Shown here: one piece after another, positions 25,644-34,277 of the stretch | Numbering within the stretch: position 1 is the stretch's first letter | Layout: each line of letters starts with the position of its first letter | Source of the DNA: DASQMT01 sp963839615 | GTDB taxonomy: Bacteria; Actinomycetota; Thermoleophilia; Solirubrobacterales; Solirubrobacteraceae | Length of the DNA stretch: 64,000 nucleotides | Direction: 5' to 3' | Assembly (NCBI GenBank): GCA_963839615.1 | Contig: CAWIVY010000001.1 | Coordinates: forward strand, 1-64,000 | Notes under the pieces: generated by a model | What the model saw: the letters and a program-made list of their open reading frames with translations, nothing else | Database searches by the model: none | What the model was told of the DNA's origin: nothing | Translations under genes and position numbers: made by a program

Positions 25644-26606
25644 ATGCAGATCGGGACCTTGGCGGTGCGCACGGGGGCGAGCCAGAAGGCGTTGCGCTAC
25701 TACGAGCAGCTCGGCGTGCTGGCGCCCGCACGAGGCGAGAACGGCTACCGCGAGTACCGGGAAGCCGACGTCCGCGTCGTCGAGGTCGTGCGGTCGCTGG
25801 GGCGTTTAGGCATCCCGGTCGAGCAGACCCGCCCTTTCCTGGACTGCTTGGGCGCCGGTCATGAGCACCCGGACGACTGCGTCGCGTCGATGGCCGCCTA
25901 CCGGATGGCGATCGCGCAACTGAGCGAGCGCATCGACGCCCTGACGTCGATGCGCGAGGAGCTCGTCGCGCGCTTGGAGCACGCCGCAGCCCGCGCCAAC
26001 GACGGACGAACCGACGAGAGGCAGGACATCGTGAGCGACTACATGAGCCTTCCGAGCGAACTGCCGGCACCCGAGGACGACGGCGCGGCCGATCACCTCG
26101 TCGGGCTGGAGGTGCCGGCCATCACGCTTACGGGAACGGGCGGGGGCCAGGTCGCGCTCGACGATCTCGGCCCGGGGCGGACGGTGCTCTACGTGTATCC
26201 GCTCAGCGGCAAGCCGGGGATCGACCTGCCGGACGGTTGGGACGCGATCCCGGGCGCGCGCGGCTGCACGCCTGAGGCGTGCGGGTTCCGTGACCACCAC
26301 GCAGAGCTTCGCGCTGCCGGAGCCGCGGCGGTGTTCGGGCTGTCCTCGCAGAGCACCGATTATCAGGCCGAGCTCGCTCAGCGCCTGCAGCTGCCGTTCG
26401 AGATCCTTTCCGATCCCGACCTCGCGCTCGCCGAGGCGCTGCGACTGCCGACGTTCACCGCAGACGCTCGTCGGCTCTACGCGCGCCTGACGCTCGTCGT
26501 GACCGACGGCCGGATCGAGCACGCGTTCTACCCGATCTTCCCGCCCGACCAGCACGCCGCTCAGGTCCTGGCCTGGCTGCGCGAGAACGCCGGCGGTCGC
26601 GCATGA
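25644..26606 (+). CDS. MerR regulator fused to a PrxQ-type peroxiredoxin
   Basis: A 320-residue protein with two parts. Residues 1-120 are a MerR domain: IGTLAVRTGASQKALRYYEQLGVL, wing NGYREYREADVRVV, a dimerisation helix, and cysteines C68 and C79 in the metal/redox-sensing region. Residues 150-318 are a peroxiredoxin: LDDLGPGRTVLYVYP, then GARGCTPEACGFRD with C208 and C213 spaced as in PrxQ/BCP. A GTG at 26031 just before MSLPSELPAPEDD could start the peroxiredoxin separately, as in relatives where the two are adjacent genes. As read, one frame covers both, so a peroxide-sensing regulator that also removes peroxide is possible. It is followed by an ATGA overlap. Confidence 0.85.
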   Translation: MQIGTLAVRTGASQKALRYYEQLGVLAPARGENGYREYREADVRVVEVVRSLGRLGIPVEQTRPFLDCLGAGHEHPDDCVASMAAYRMAIAQLSERIDALTSMREELVARLEHAAARANDGRTDERQDIVSDYMSLPSELPAPEDDGAADHLVGLEVPAITLTGTGGGQVALDDLGPGRTVLYVYPLSGKPGIDLPDGWDAIPGARGCTPEACGFRDHHAELRAAGAAAVFGLSSQSTDYQAELAQRLQLPFEILSDPDLALAEALRLPTFTADARRLYARLTLVVTDGRIEHAFYPIFPPDQHAAQVLAWLRENAGGRA

Positions 26607-27724
26607 CCTCCGAGTCACAGCCGCACCCCGACACGGTGGCGATCGCCGCCGGGCGCCCCGCTCGCATCCCCGGCGGCCCGTTCAACGAGCCGATCACGCT
26701 CGCGTCGGCGCTGCACGCCGGCGCGCCGACGGGCTACGCACGCGACGGGATGGCAAGCTGGGCGGCGCTCGAGGCCGCGGTGGGCGCGCTCGACGGCGGT
26801 CACGCGGTCGCGTTCGCGTCCGGGCTCGCGGCGTGCTCCGCGGTGCTCGCTCAGATCCGCATCGGCGGGATCGTGGTGGCGGCGCACACGATCTACATGG
26901 GCGCCCGCCAGATACTCGAGGAAGCCGACGAGAGTGGCCGCCTCACCGTGCGCTGGATGGACCTCACCGACACCGACGCGGCGGCCGAGGTGATCCCGGG
27001 CGCCGACCTCTTGTGGATCGAAGCCCCGCAGAACCCGCTGATGGCGCTCGCCGACGTTCCCGCGCTCACTACCCGCGCCGGTGCCGCCGGCGTCCCTGTC
27101 GCGGTCGATGCCACGCTGGCGAGCCCGATCCTTCTGCGGCCGCTCGAGCACGGCGCGACTTGGACGATCCACAGCGCCACCAAGTACCTCGGCGGCCACG
27201 CCGACCTGCTGCTCGGCGTCGTCGTCGCCAAGGATCGGGCGAGCGCGGAGCCGCTCGATCACCACCGCCATCTGCACGGCGCGACGCCCGGCGCCCTCGA
27301 GACGTACCTCACCCTCCGCGGCATCCGCACGCTGCCGCTCCGCATCCAACGCGCCCAGGAGAACGCGCTCGAGCTCGCCGGGCGCCTGGCTGCGCACCCG
27401 GACATCGAGCGCGTGCGCTACTGCGGCCTGCCCGATGACTCCGGCCACCAGCGGATGCGCGCCTTCATGGACGGCCCCGGAGGAGTGCTCGCTCTCGAGC
27501 CCACTGGCGGCGCGGAACGCGCCGAAGCACTCTGCCGTGCCACCGAGCTGTTCACCCACGCCACCAGCTTCGGCGGGGTCGAAAGCACGCTCGAGCGGCG
27601 CAAACGCTGGTCGGAGGAGAGCGACGAGGTCCCCGAGAGCCTGGTGCGCGTCAACGTCGGCTGCGAGCACGTCGAGGATCTCTGGGACGACCTCGAGAAC
27701 GCGCTCGAACAATCCAGCACTTGA
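26603..27724 (+). CDS. Cys/Met-metabolism PLP-dependent enzyme
   Basis: A 373-residue fold-type I PLP enzyme of the cystathionine gamma-synthase/gamma-lyase group: cofactor loop FASGLAACSAVLA, D-x-x-x-ASPIL after VAVDATL, Schiff-base lysine K194 in HSATKYLGGH, and the C-terminal THATSFGGVESTLERR substrate loop. Which sulfur amino acid it uses cannot be told. It is co-translated with the MerR-peroxiredoxin protein (start overlaps stop, ATGA), which ties sulfur amino-acid turnover, or hydrogen sulfide or thiol production, to peroxide sensing. It is the last gene of module A before scar 2. Confidence 0.85.
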   Translation: MTSESQPHPDTVAIAAGRPARIPGGPFNEPITLASALHAGAPTGYARDGMASWAALEAAVGALDGGHAVAFASGLAACSAVLAQIRIGGIVVAAHTIYMGARQILEEADESGRLTVRWMDLTDTDAAAEVIPGADLLWIEAPQNPLMALADVPALTTRAGAAGVPVAVDATLASPILLRPLEHGATWTIHSATKYLGGHADLLLGVVVAKDRASAEPLDHHRHLHGATPGALETYLTLRGIRTLPLRIQRAQENALELAGRLAAHPDIERVRYCGLPDDSGHQRMRAFMDGPGGVLALEPTGGAERAEALCRATELFTHATSFGGVESTLERRKRWSEESDEVPESLVRVNVGCEHVEDLWDDLENALEQSST

Positions 27725-27760
27725 ATCGGGTCCGGCCTCAAACCGGCGCCGACAGCGCCC

Positions 27761-27883
27761 GACTCTTCATGGTGGGAGCAGGTTCGACTCACCAGTTCGC
27801 CATGGAACTAGTGATCGTTCTCGGATGGCCACCCCCGATCTTCCCCCGACGCGTCCTCGATCAGGTTGACGTGTTCCCCCTAA
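27761..27883. repeat. tRNA-Tyr 3'-end scar 2
   Basis: GACTCTTCATGGTGGGAGCA and the following GGTTCGACTCACCA match scar 3 base for base, and the first part matches the tRNA-Tyr 3' end with its flank. The C-rich block CCCCCGATCTTCCCCCGA, then CCTCGATCA and GTGTTCCCCCTA, lies to the right as in scar 3. On the minus strand it reads GEHVNLIEDASGEDRGW to a stop at the core side, like the last residues of an integrase. The block touches the stop codon of the large regulator gene. Confidence 0.8.
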
Positions 27884-30800
27884 CCGTCCGCCGCTAGCTT
27901 CTCCGGCGGCCTGATCACCCGCTCGAGCACCGTGCCCACGTGATCGTCGAGCAGCGTGGGACTGGCGCGCCGGCCGCCTGTCACGCGCAGGATCGTGATC
28001 GGGTTGGTCGTCGCATCGCCGTTGCGGTCGATCTGGAAGGAGCCGAGGATCCCGTCGCGGACGCTGACGCCGAAGAGCTCCTTCGACACCGATGGCCGCG
28101 TCCCGTCGGAGCGCGCGATGGCGTCGAGCAGGAGCTCCGCGGCCTGTCCGGCGTAGGCGGCGGTGTATGAAGGGACGACGCCTCCCGGCTGCGTGGCCGC
28201 GAAGTCGGCGATGAAGCGCTTGCCGGCCGGGCCGAGCGCCGAGTTCGTCGCCCCGTCCACGCTGACGTACATTCCCCTCGCGGCCGCCCCTGCCTCCTCG
28301 ACCAGGAAGGGGATGACGGAGAAGCCGTCCGGCGCAAGCAGCTCGACATCCCGGCCCAGGGCGGCTCGCAGCGCGCGGACGAGGGCTCCTCCATTGTCGA
28401 AGACGATCCCGCTCAGGAACACGGCGTCGGGCCGCGCGCGGGCGACGCGAGCCGCGAGCGACCGGTAGCTCGCGGTCTCGGGATCCCATGACGCGACGCC
28501 GGCGATCCGGATGCCCGCCGCCGGCGCCGCGCGCCGGAACCCGGCGCTCAGCATGGTGGTGTAGCCGCCGCCGTTGCTGTCCTCGAGCACGAACACCCGC
28601 CTGGCCTGAAGGCGGTCCGCGAACATCGCCAGCGCGGCCGACTGGTAGTCGTCGGTCGGGTACACGCGCGCGTAGTTGCGCACGCCCGTGGGGTAGAGGC
28701 CCTCCAGCTCGCCAGGCTCCACACCAGTGATCCGCCGCGTCAAGCCGGGATAGGAGTTGGACGGCGAGATCAGCGCGAGCGGGCCGCCGGCCGCCTGGTT
28801 GAGGATGGGGATCGTCTCGCTCGCGCAGCCCGAGCCGTATGGACCGATGACGCCAATCACCTTGCGGTTGGCGGCGAGCGCCTTGGCGTTGCCGATGCAC
28901 TTCGCCGGATCCTCCCCGGCGACCTGGTCAGTCGAGTCGTCGCAGGACTGGTAGCCGACCGTGTGCCGCCCGGCCCGGAAGTGGCGCCGGGCGAGCACGA
29001 ACTCGACCGCGTGCGCCATCGGGAGCGTCGACCCGCGGGGTCCGCTGCGGAGCGGCAGGTCCGACGCGATCAGCAGGTCAGGGCTGCCGTCGCCCCCGTA
29101 GGAGACCTGACCGCAGATCGAGGCGGGCAAGGCTCCCGCGATCCTCGTGCGCGGCGCGCCCGACACCGCGCGCTGGGTGCCGGTATCGCCGCCGACGGCC
29201 ACGGTGACCCACACGCGGCCATGGCCGACCGCGATCTCGCGCGGCGCGCCGCCGACCGGGATGCGGGCGACGACGCGGTTCGTCTCCGGGTCGACGCGCA
29301 GGACGGTCTCGTCGAGCGTGTTGACCACCCATACGGACCCCTCGCCGTAGGCGACGGCGAAGGCACCCGCGCCGACGGGGATCGTCTGGGTGAGCACGTC
29401 GGATGCCGGATCGATCCGCCACAGCGTGCCCGCGGTCGGGTCGGTCACCCACACTGCTCCCGCGCCTGCCGCGATGCCCCCCAGCGAGAACGTGGTGAGC
29501 TTCACTCGCTGGGAGACCTTCGTCCGCTCGGCCGTCATCCGCAGGACCGTGTCGTCACCGGTCGCGACCCAGACGCCCTCACGGTCGGCCGCGAGCGACG
29601 CGGCCGACAAGCTTCGCGCCCTGTGGGCGAGCCGGTTCGTCGCCACGTCAAAGCGCGAGATCGTGCCGTTCCCGTCGATCGCCCACACGTCCTCGGCGGT
29701 GGCAGCGATCTGGTGCTGGCCGGGCAGCCTGCGACCGAGCGCTCCGGGACCCGGGCCGTGGCGCGGGAGCGCCAGGCGCGCCGCGATGACACCGGAGTCG
29801 GGATCCAGCCGTGCCAGGCCATCGGGCGCGAAGGTCCCGTGGACCTGCGAGGCAGCCACCTCGCGGCCGCTTCCGACCCAGACCGCGCCCCCGCCGGCGG
29901 CGAGGTCGGTCGGCACCGGCTGTGACGCCACGGTTCTCTCGACGCGGAGCCTTCGCGCGTCGATCTTGGAGATCGTGCGGTCGTCCGCGTTGAGCACCCA
30001 CACGCCGCCCTCGCCGACGGCGACGCTCGTCGGCGTGGCGCCGACCGGAATGTCGGCCACGATCCGGTCGGTCGCGGGGTCGATCACGGCGACGGAGTTC
30101 GGCACGATAGTCGTGAGCCCGGCGGTGTCGTCGCCCCCGGAGATCGCAAGCGCCACAGTGACGATCGCCACGAGCAGAAGCGCACCTCCGGCGGCGACGA
30201 GCAGCGGCCCGCGCCGCCGCCGCGGCGCGCGGACGCGTCGCACCGGCGGCCGCGCCGGCTCGAGGTCCGGATCCTGTCGCAGGATCGCGGCCTGCAGAGT
30301 CTTGAGCGCGGGTCCGGGCTCCAGTCCGACCTCCTCGACCAGGAGGTGGCGGCCCGTTCGGTAGGCCTCGAGCGCGTCGGCCTGGCGACCGCAGCGGTAC
30401 AGCGCCAGCATGAGCTGCCCGCGCAGCCGCTCTCGCAGCGGATGCTCACGGACGAGGACCTCGAGCTCCGGGACGAGCGCGCTGTGGCGCCCTCGCTCCA
30501 GGTCGGCGTCGATCCGCTCCTCGTCCGCCGTGAGCCGGAGCTCCTCGAGCCGCCTGATCTCGTCCTGGGCGAACCGCTCATAGGTGAAGTCGGCGAGGGC
30601 CGGTCCGCGCCACAGCGCGAGGCCCTCGCGCAGCACCCGTGCGGCGCCGTCCGCATCGCCACGGGCGAGATGCTCGCGGCCGTCCGTGATCGCCTGCTCG
30701 AACCGTTGCACGTCGAGCTGGCCGGGTTCCACGTCCAGCGCGTAGCCGTGCCCGCGCGTCGCGAGCCGCGCGCCGAGCAGCTTGCGCAGCTGCGAGACGT

Positions 30801-30993
30801 AGACGTGCACGCTGTTGACGGCGCTGGCCGGCGCTTCCTCTTCCCACAGCGCGTCGATCAAGCGCTCCATCGGCACGACGGAGCCCGCTTCGAGGAGCAG
30901 GACGGCAAGCAGCGCGCGCTGCTTGCCGGCGCCGATCTCGAGCGGCACGCCGCTGCTATGGACCTCCAGCGGCCCGAGTATTCGGAAGTCCAA
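27880..30993 (-). CDS. Membrane-spanning BTAD regulator with extracellular propeller and solute-binding domain
   Basis: A 1037-residue protein with five parts. Residues 1-90 are an OmpR/SARP-type winged helix (GAGKQRALLAVLLLEAG, SVHVYVSQLRKLLG) and 95-240 the BTAD repeat domain. One TM helix lies at 263-285 after a basic stop-transfer run. Residues 290-650 are a YVTN/Vgb-like propeller with repeated GGVWV.N..D.TISKID strands. Residues 655-1035 are a type-1 periplasmic-binding domain (VIGVIGPYGSGCASETIP, ARVYPTDDYQSAALAMF). The DNA-binding part is inside and the sensor outside, giving a one-component signal path for an amino-acid-like ligand. It is divergent from the exported operon at 31098, its probable target. 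The length is far beyond ordinary SARP proteins. Confidence 0.85.
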   Translation of the reverse strand: MDFRILGPLEVHSSGVPLEIGAGKQRALLAVLLLEAGSVVPMERLIDALWEEEAPASAVNSVHVYVSQLRKLLGARLATRGHGYALDVEPGQLDVQRFEQAITDGREHLARGDADGAARVLREGLALWRGPALADFTYERFAQDEIRRLEELRLTADEERIDADLERGRHSALVPELEVLVREHPLRERLRGQLMLALYRCGRQADALEAYRTGRHLLVEEVGLEPGPALKTLQAAILRQDPDLEPARPPVRRVRAPRRRRGPLLVAAGGALLLVAIVTVALAISGGDDTAGLTTIVPNSVAVIDPATDRIVADIPVGATPTSVAVGEGGVWVLNADDRTISKIDARRLRVERTVASQPVPTDLAAGGGAVWVGSGREVAASQVHGTFAPDGLARLDPDSGVIAARLALPRHGPGPGALGRRLPGQHQIAATAEDVWAIDGNGTISRFDVATNRLAHRARSLSAASLAADREGVWVATGDDTVLRMTAERTKVSQRVKLTTFSLGGIAAGAGAVWVTDPTAGTLWRIDPASDVLTQTIPVGAGAFAVAYGEGSVWVVNTLDETVLRVDPETNRVVARIPVGGAPREIAVGHGRVWVTVAVGGDTGTQRAVSGAPRTRIAGALPASICGQVSYGGDGSPDLLIASDLPLRSGPRGSTLPMAHAVEFVLARRHFRAGRHTVGYQSCDDSTDQVAGEDPAKCIGNAKALAANRKVIGVIGPYGSGCASETIPILNQAAGGPLALISPSNSYPGLTRRITGVEPGELEGLYPTGVRNYARVYPTDDYQSAALAMFADRLQARRVFVLEDSNGGGYTTMLSAGFRRAAPAAGIRIAGVASWDPETASYRSLAARVARARPDAVFLSGIVFDNGGALVRALRAALGRDVELLAPDGFSVIPFLVEEAGAAARGMYVSVDGATNSALGPAGKRFIADFAATQPGGVVPSYTAAYAGQAAELLLDAIARSDGTRPSVSKELFGVSVRDGILGSFQIDRNGDATTNPITILRVTGGRRASPTLLDDHVGTVLERVIRPPEKLAADG

Positions 30994-31097
30994 CCGGCTC
31001 CTCTCTCGCCGCGACCGTACAGCCCGGCGGGCCGCGGCTCAACCGCCGGTAAAGCGAGATCAAGCGCCACTCAAGCCCAGCGGCGGACGCTGCGCAG

Positions 31098-31379
31098 GTG
31101 CATCTCCGCCGAGACTTCAGAACGTCGGTCGCTCTGGGACTGCTCCTCTGCGGTCTCGCGATGGCCCCGCGCCTCGCCGACGGTCAGACCAGCGATGAGC
31201 CTCGAGCCAACGCCGGCGCGCGCCCGGTGGTGGTGCGGGTCAGCGACGGCGGCTTCGACTGGGCCGACGCCGCGATCGGCGCAGCGGCGGCGCTCGCGGC
31301 CGTGCTTGTCGCCTACGGCCTCGTCCTGACCGCTCGGATCCCACGACAGAGGGAGCTCCTCGATGACCGTCAACCGTAG
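31098..31379 (+). CDS. Small exported membrane protein, first gene of the module B operon
   Basis: A 93-residue protein starting at GTG. It has an N-terminal signal-like helix (SVALGLLLCGLAMAPRLADG), a short extracytoplasmic stretch, and a C-terminal TM helix (AAIGAAAALAAVLVAYGLVLTA) with basic residues after it. The ending layout (DW.DA.IGA....A) recurs in many actinobacterial small membrane proteins of unknown role. Its 3' end overlaps the next gene by 17 bases. It starts 105 bases from the divergent BTAD regulator, inside the presumed shared control region. Confidence 0.65.
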   Translation: MHLRRDFRTSVALGLLLCGLAMAPRLADGQTSDEPRANAGARPVVVRVSDGGFDWADAAIGAAAALAAVLVAYGLVLTARIPRQRELLDDRQP

Positions 31380-32304
31380 ACCTGCGCTGATCGGCGGTGT
31401 CGTCGCGCTCGTCCTCGCCGCCGGTGCCGGCTCCGCGCAGGCGGCGTTCCACGGCGCCAACGGCGCGATCGCCTTCGACAGCGATCGCGATGCGCCCGGC
31501 GAGCAGCTCGACGTCTTCAAGATGCGCGCGAACGGCCGCGGCCCGGTCAACCTCACCGACGACCCCGCGATGGACCAGCAGCCGAGCTGGTCGCCCGACG
31601 GGCGCAGGATCGCGTTCGCCAGCGATCGCGACGGCGACTTCGAGATCTTCGTGATGAACGCCGACGGCTCGCGCCCGACGCAAGTGACGTTCAACGCGAC
31701 ACATGACTTCGATCCGAGCTGGTCCCCGGACGGCCGTCAGCTGGCGTTCGTGCCGATCCGCGACGGCAACGCCGAGGTCTACACCATGCGCGCCGACGGC
31801 TCGCATCAGGTGAACCGCACGCGCAACGCCGCCGACGACTTCGAGCCGGACTGGTCACCGGCCGGATCCGCGATCGCCTTCCAGAGCGACCGGTCCGGCG
31901 ACATGGAGGTCTACACCGTGACGGGCGACGGCTCGCACCTGCGGCGGCTCACCTACGCGGACGGCTTCGACGGCGAGCCGAACTGGTCCCCCAGCGGCGA
32001 GCTGATCGCCTTCGACAGCGAGCGCGACGGCAATGCGGAGATCTACCGGATGCGCGCCGACGGGACCGCGCAGACCCGCCTGACCGACGACCCGGCGGTC
32101 GACATCCGCCCCGCGTGGTCGCCCGACGGCCGCAGGATCGCGTTCTGCAGCGATCGCGCGGACGGCGAGTTCGACGTCTTCCGGATGCAGGCGGACGGAG
32201 GCACGCCCCGCGATCTCACGAACAACCCGGCCTTCGACTTCGCGCCCGACTGGCAGGCCGGCGCGCGCGGCGACGAGCGCGACGAGGAGGACGAAGGATC
32301 ATGA
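31363..32304 (+). CDS. Secreted TolB-like (PD40) beta-propeller protein
   Basis: A 313-residue exported protein: signal peptide 1-28, then six PD40/WD40-like blades, each with the pattern ...SWSPDGRRIAFASDRDGDFEIFVMNADGS... The blade count and spacing make a closed six-bladed propeller. TolB proper works with Pal in Gram-negatives; in actinobacteria such proteins are isolated secreted or surface propellers with unknown ligands. The C-terminus is highly acidic (GDERDEEDEGS). It overlaps both neighbours, 17 bases upstream and ATGA downstream. Confidence 0.85.
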   Translation: MTVNRRPALIGGVVALVLAAGAGSAQAAFHGANGAIAFDSDRDAPGEQLDVFKMRANGRGPVNLTDDPAMDQQPSWSPDGRRIAFASDRDGDFEIFVMNADGSRPTQVTFNATHDFDPSWSPDGRQLAFVPIRDGNAEVYTMRADGSHQVNRTRNAADDFEPDWSPAGSAIAFQSDRSGDMEVYTVTGDGSHLRRLTYADGFDGEPNWSPSGELIAFDSERDGNAEIYRMRADGTAQTRLTDDPAVDIRPAWSPDGRRIAFCSDRADGEFDVFRMQADGGTPRDLTNNPAFDFAPDWQAGARGDERDEEDEGS

Positions 32305-34277
32305 AGAGCGCGCGTCGCAAGAGTGCCGCAGTCGCCACAGCCTCGAGCCTGATCGTGCTCGGGGTCGCCGCCGGCCCGGCAGCCGCGGCGCAGGATCTGT
32401 TGCCGCCGACGAGCTTCCTTCCGGGCGCGGGCGCGAACGCGGTCGCGATCGGTGACCTCAACGGCGACGGCAGACGGGACCTCGCGGTCGCCAACTCGGG
32501 CGGGCTCGTCGGCGCCCCCTTCGGCGTCTACGTGCTGATCGCCGACGGCGCGGGAGGCTTCGCCGCCCCGGCCGGCTTCGCCCCCGGCGGCTTTCCCGGC
32601 GCGATCGCCATCGGTGACCTGAACGCCGACGGCAAGCCCGATCTCGCGGTCACGAACTCGAGCCTGGCCAAGGTGTCGGTGCTCACCGGCAACGGGACCG
32701 GCAGCTTCTCTTCACCGGCTGACATCCCCGTCGACGTGAACCCCGCGTCGGTCGCGATCGGCGACCTCACCGGCGACGGGAAGCCGGATCTCGCGGTCGC
32801 CCACTCATCGGGCATCCCGTCCGTGTCGGTGCTCGTGGCGGACGGCGCCGGAGGGTTCGCCGCGCCGGTCAAGCTCACCGCCGGGGGCGGCTCGCACTCG
32901 ATCGCGATCGGCGATGTCAACCGCGACGCCAAGCCGGACCTGGTGGTCGCCAATAGCGCGCCCGACGACGTCTCCGTGCTCATCGGCGACGGCCTCGGTG
33001 GCTTCGGTCCCGCGGCCAGCTTCACCGCGGGCGATGACCCGCGGTCGGTCGCGATCGGCGACCTCAACGGCGATGCCAAGCCGGACCTGGCCGTCGCCAA
33101 CAACGCGTCCGACGACGTCTCGGTGCTGAAGGGCAACGGCGCCGGTGGGTTCTCCTCGGCGCTCAACCTCGCCACGGGCCCAAAACCGTGGAGCGTGTCG
33201 ATCGGCGACCTCAACGACGACGGCGCTGCGGACCTGGCGGTCGTCAACAGCGGGCTCCGTGGGGCAGGGAGCTCGAACGTCCCGGGGAGCGTCGCACTGA
33301 TCAAGGGCAGCGGCACGGGAGGCTTCGCGGTCCCGGACCTCTATGCCGCGGGCAACGTTCCGGTGTCGGCCGCGATCGGCGACCTCAACGGTGACGCCAA
33401 ACCCGACCTGGCCGTCGCCAACCAAGGCAGCGGTAGTTCGCAGCCGGGAAGCGTCTCCGTGTTCCGGTATCGCTTCCGCCGCGTGGACGGCCTGCCCGCC
33501 GCAATGGTCTACGGCAGCCAGGCGCTCGGCACCATCGGACCGGCACAGACGGCCACGGTGACCAACGGCGGCACTGCCGACCTGGTCCTCGCCCGGGCGG
33601 ACGTTGCCGGCGTGGACCTCGATGACTTCCTCCTCACGCGCGACACCTGCACGGGAGCCACGCTCGCACCAGGCCAGTCGTGCTCGATGGGCATCCGCTT
33701 CGCCCCCAGCCAGATGGGCGCGCGGACGGCGACCCTGCGACTCACCAGCGACACGGCGGGCAGTCCGGACGACGTGGCGCTGTCCGGCACCGGCACGCCG
33801 GCCCCCGGCGGCACCGGCACCCCCGGCCCGATCGGTCCCGCCGGCCCGATCGGTCCCGCCGGCCCGATCGGTCCTGCAGGTCCGATCGGTCCTGCAGGTC
33901 CGCAGGGCAACGCAGGCGCCCAGGGCCCCACAGGGTCCACCGGCGCGCGCGGCCCCGCCGGTCCCCAGGGACCGCCCGGCATCGTCAGGTGCCGCAACAC
34001 CGCGGCCGCGCTCCTGATGTGCCAGCTGATGTTCCCGCCCGGCAGTTTCGCGACCGCCTCGGCCGCCGCGGTGGCGTCCTACCGCCTGTCGCGCAACAGC
34101 GTCACCTACGCGATCGCCCGCAGGCCGGCCGCCCGTAAGGCCAAGCGGCTCAGGCTCCACCAGCTGAGGCGCATGCGGCCGGGCAGGTACCGCCTCACGG
34201 TGACGCTCATCGATCGCCACGAACGACTAACGGTCCTGCGCCGCACCGTGCAGGTCCGACATGAGAGGAAGCCATGA
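32301..34277 (+). CDS. Secreted FG-GAP repeat protein with ASH and collagen-like segments
   Basis: A 658-residue exported protein. Signal peptide 1-34; about seven FG-GAP/VCBS repeats at 45-400, each AIGDLNGDGKPDLAVANS..DVSVL..NG.GGF; an ASH (ASPM/SPD-2/Hydin-like) domain at about 405-505 (VTNGGTADLVLARADVAGVDLDDF, GQSCSMGIRFAPSQMG, LSGTGTP); a collagen-like Gly-x-y tract at about 508-560; and a basic C-terminal domain (KAKRLRLHQLRRMRPGRYRLTV). FG-GAP blades form integrin-like propellers that bind calcium, so surface adhesion is a reasonable guess. The start overlaps the upstream stop (ATGA) and the stop overlaps the next start. Confidence 0.8.
   Translation: MKSARRKSAAVATASSLIVLGVAAGPAAAAQDLLPPTSFLPGAGANAVAIGDLNGDGRRDLAVANSGGLVGAPFGVYVLIADGAGGFAAPAGFAPGGFPGAIAIGDLNADGKPDLAVTNSSLAKVSVLTGNGTGSFSSPADIPVDVNPASVAIGDLTGDGKPDLAVAHSSGIPSVSVLVADGAGGFAAPVKLTAGGGSHSIAIGDVNRDAKPDLVVANSAPDDVSVLIGDGLGGFGPAASFTAGDDPRSVAIGDLNGDAKPDLAVANNASDDVSVLKGNGAGGFSSALNLATGPKPWSVSIGDLNDDGAADLAVVNSGLRGAGSSNVPGSVALIKGSGTGGFAVPDLYAAGNVPVSAAIGDLNGDAKPDLAVANQGSGSSQPGSVSVFRYRFRRVDGLPAAMVYGSQALGTIGPAQTATVTNGGTADLVLARADVAGVDLDDFLLTRDTCTGATLAPGQSCSMGIRFAPSQMGARTATLRLTSDTAGSPDDVALSGTGTPAPGGTGTPGPIGPAGPIGPAGPIGPAGPIGPAGPQGNAGAQGPTGSTGARGPAGPQGPPGIVRCRNTAAALLMCQLMFPPGSFATASAAAVASYRLSRNSVTYAIARRPAARKAKRLRLHQLRRMRPGRYRLTVTLIDRHERLTVLRRTVQVRHERKP
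33825..33896 (+). repeat. 18-base tandem repeat coding for the collagen-like tract
   Basis: Four head-to-tail copies of GGCCCGATCGGTCCCGCC, the last two drifting to GGTCCGATCGGTCCTGCA, encode GPIGPA units in the FG-GAP protein. Slippage at such a repeat would change the stalk length without breaking the frame, since the unit is six codons. Confidence 0.85.

Noticed and set aside
33825..33896. CRISPR-like repeat
   Set aside because: Units are contiguous without spacers and code in frame for GPIGPA. No CRISPR array or cas gene was seen anywhere in the window.
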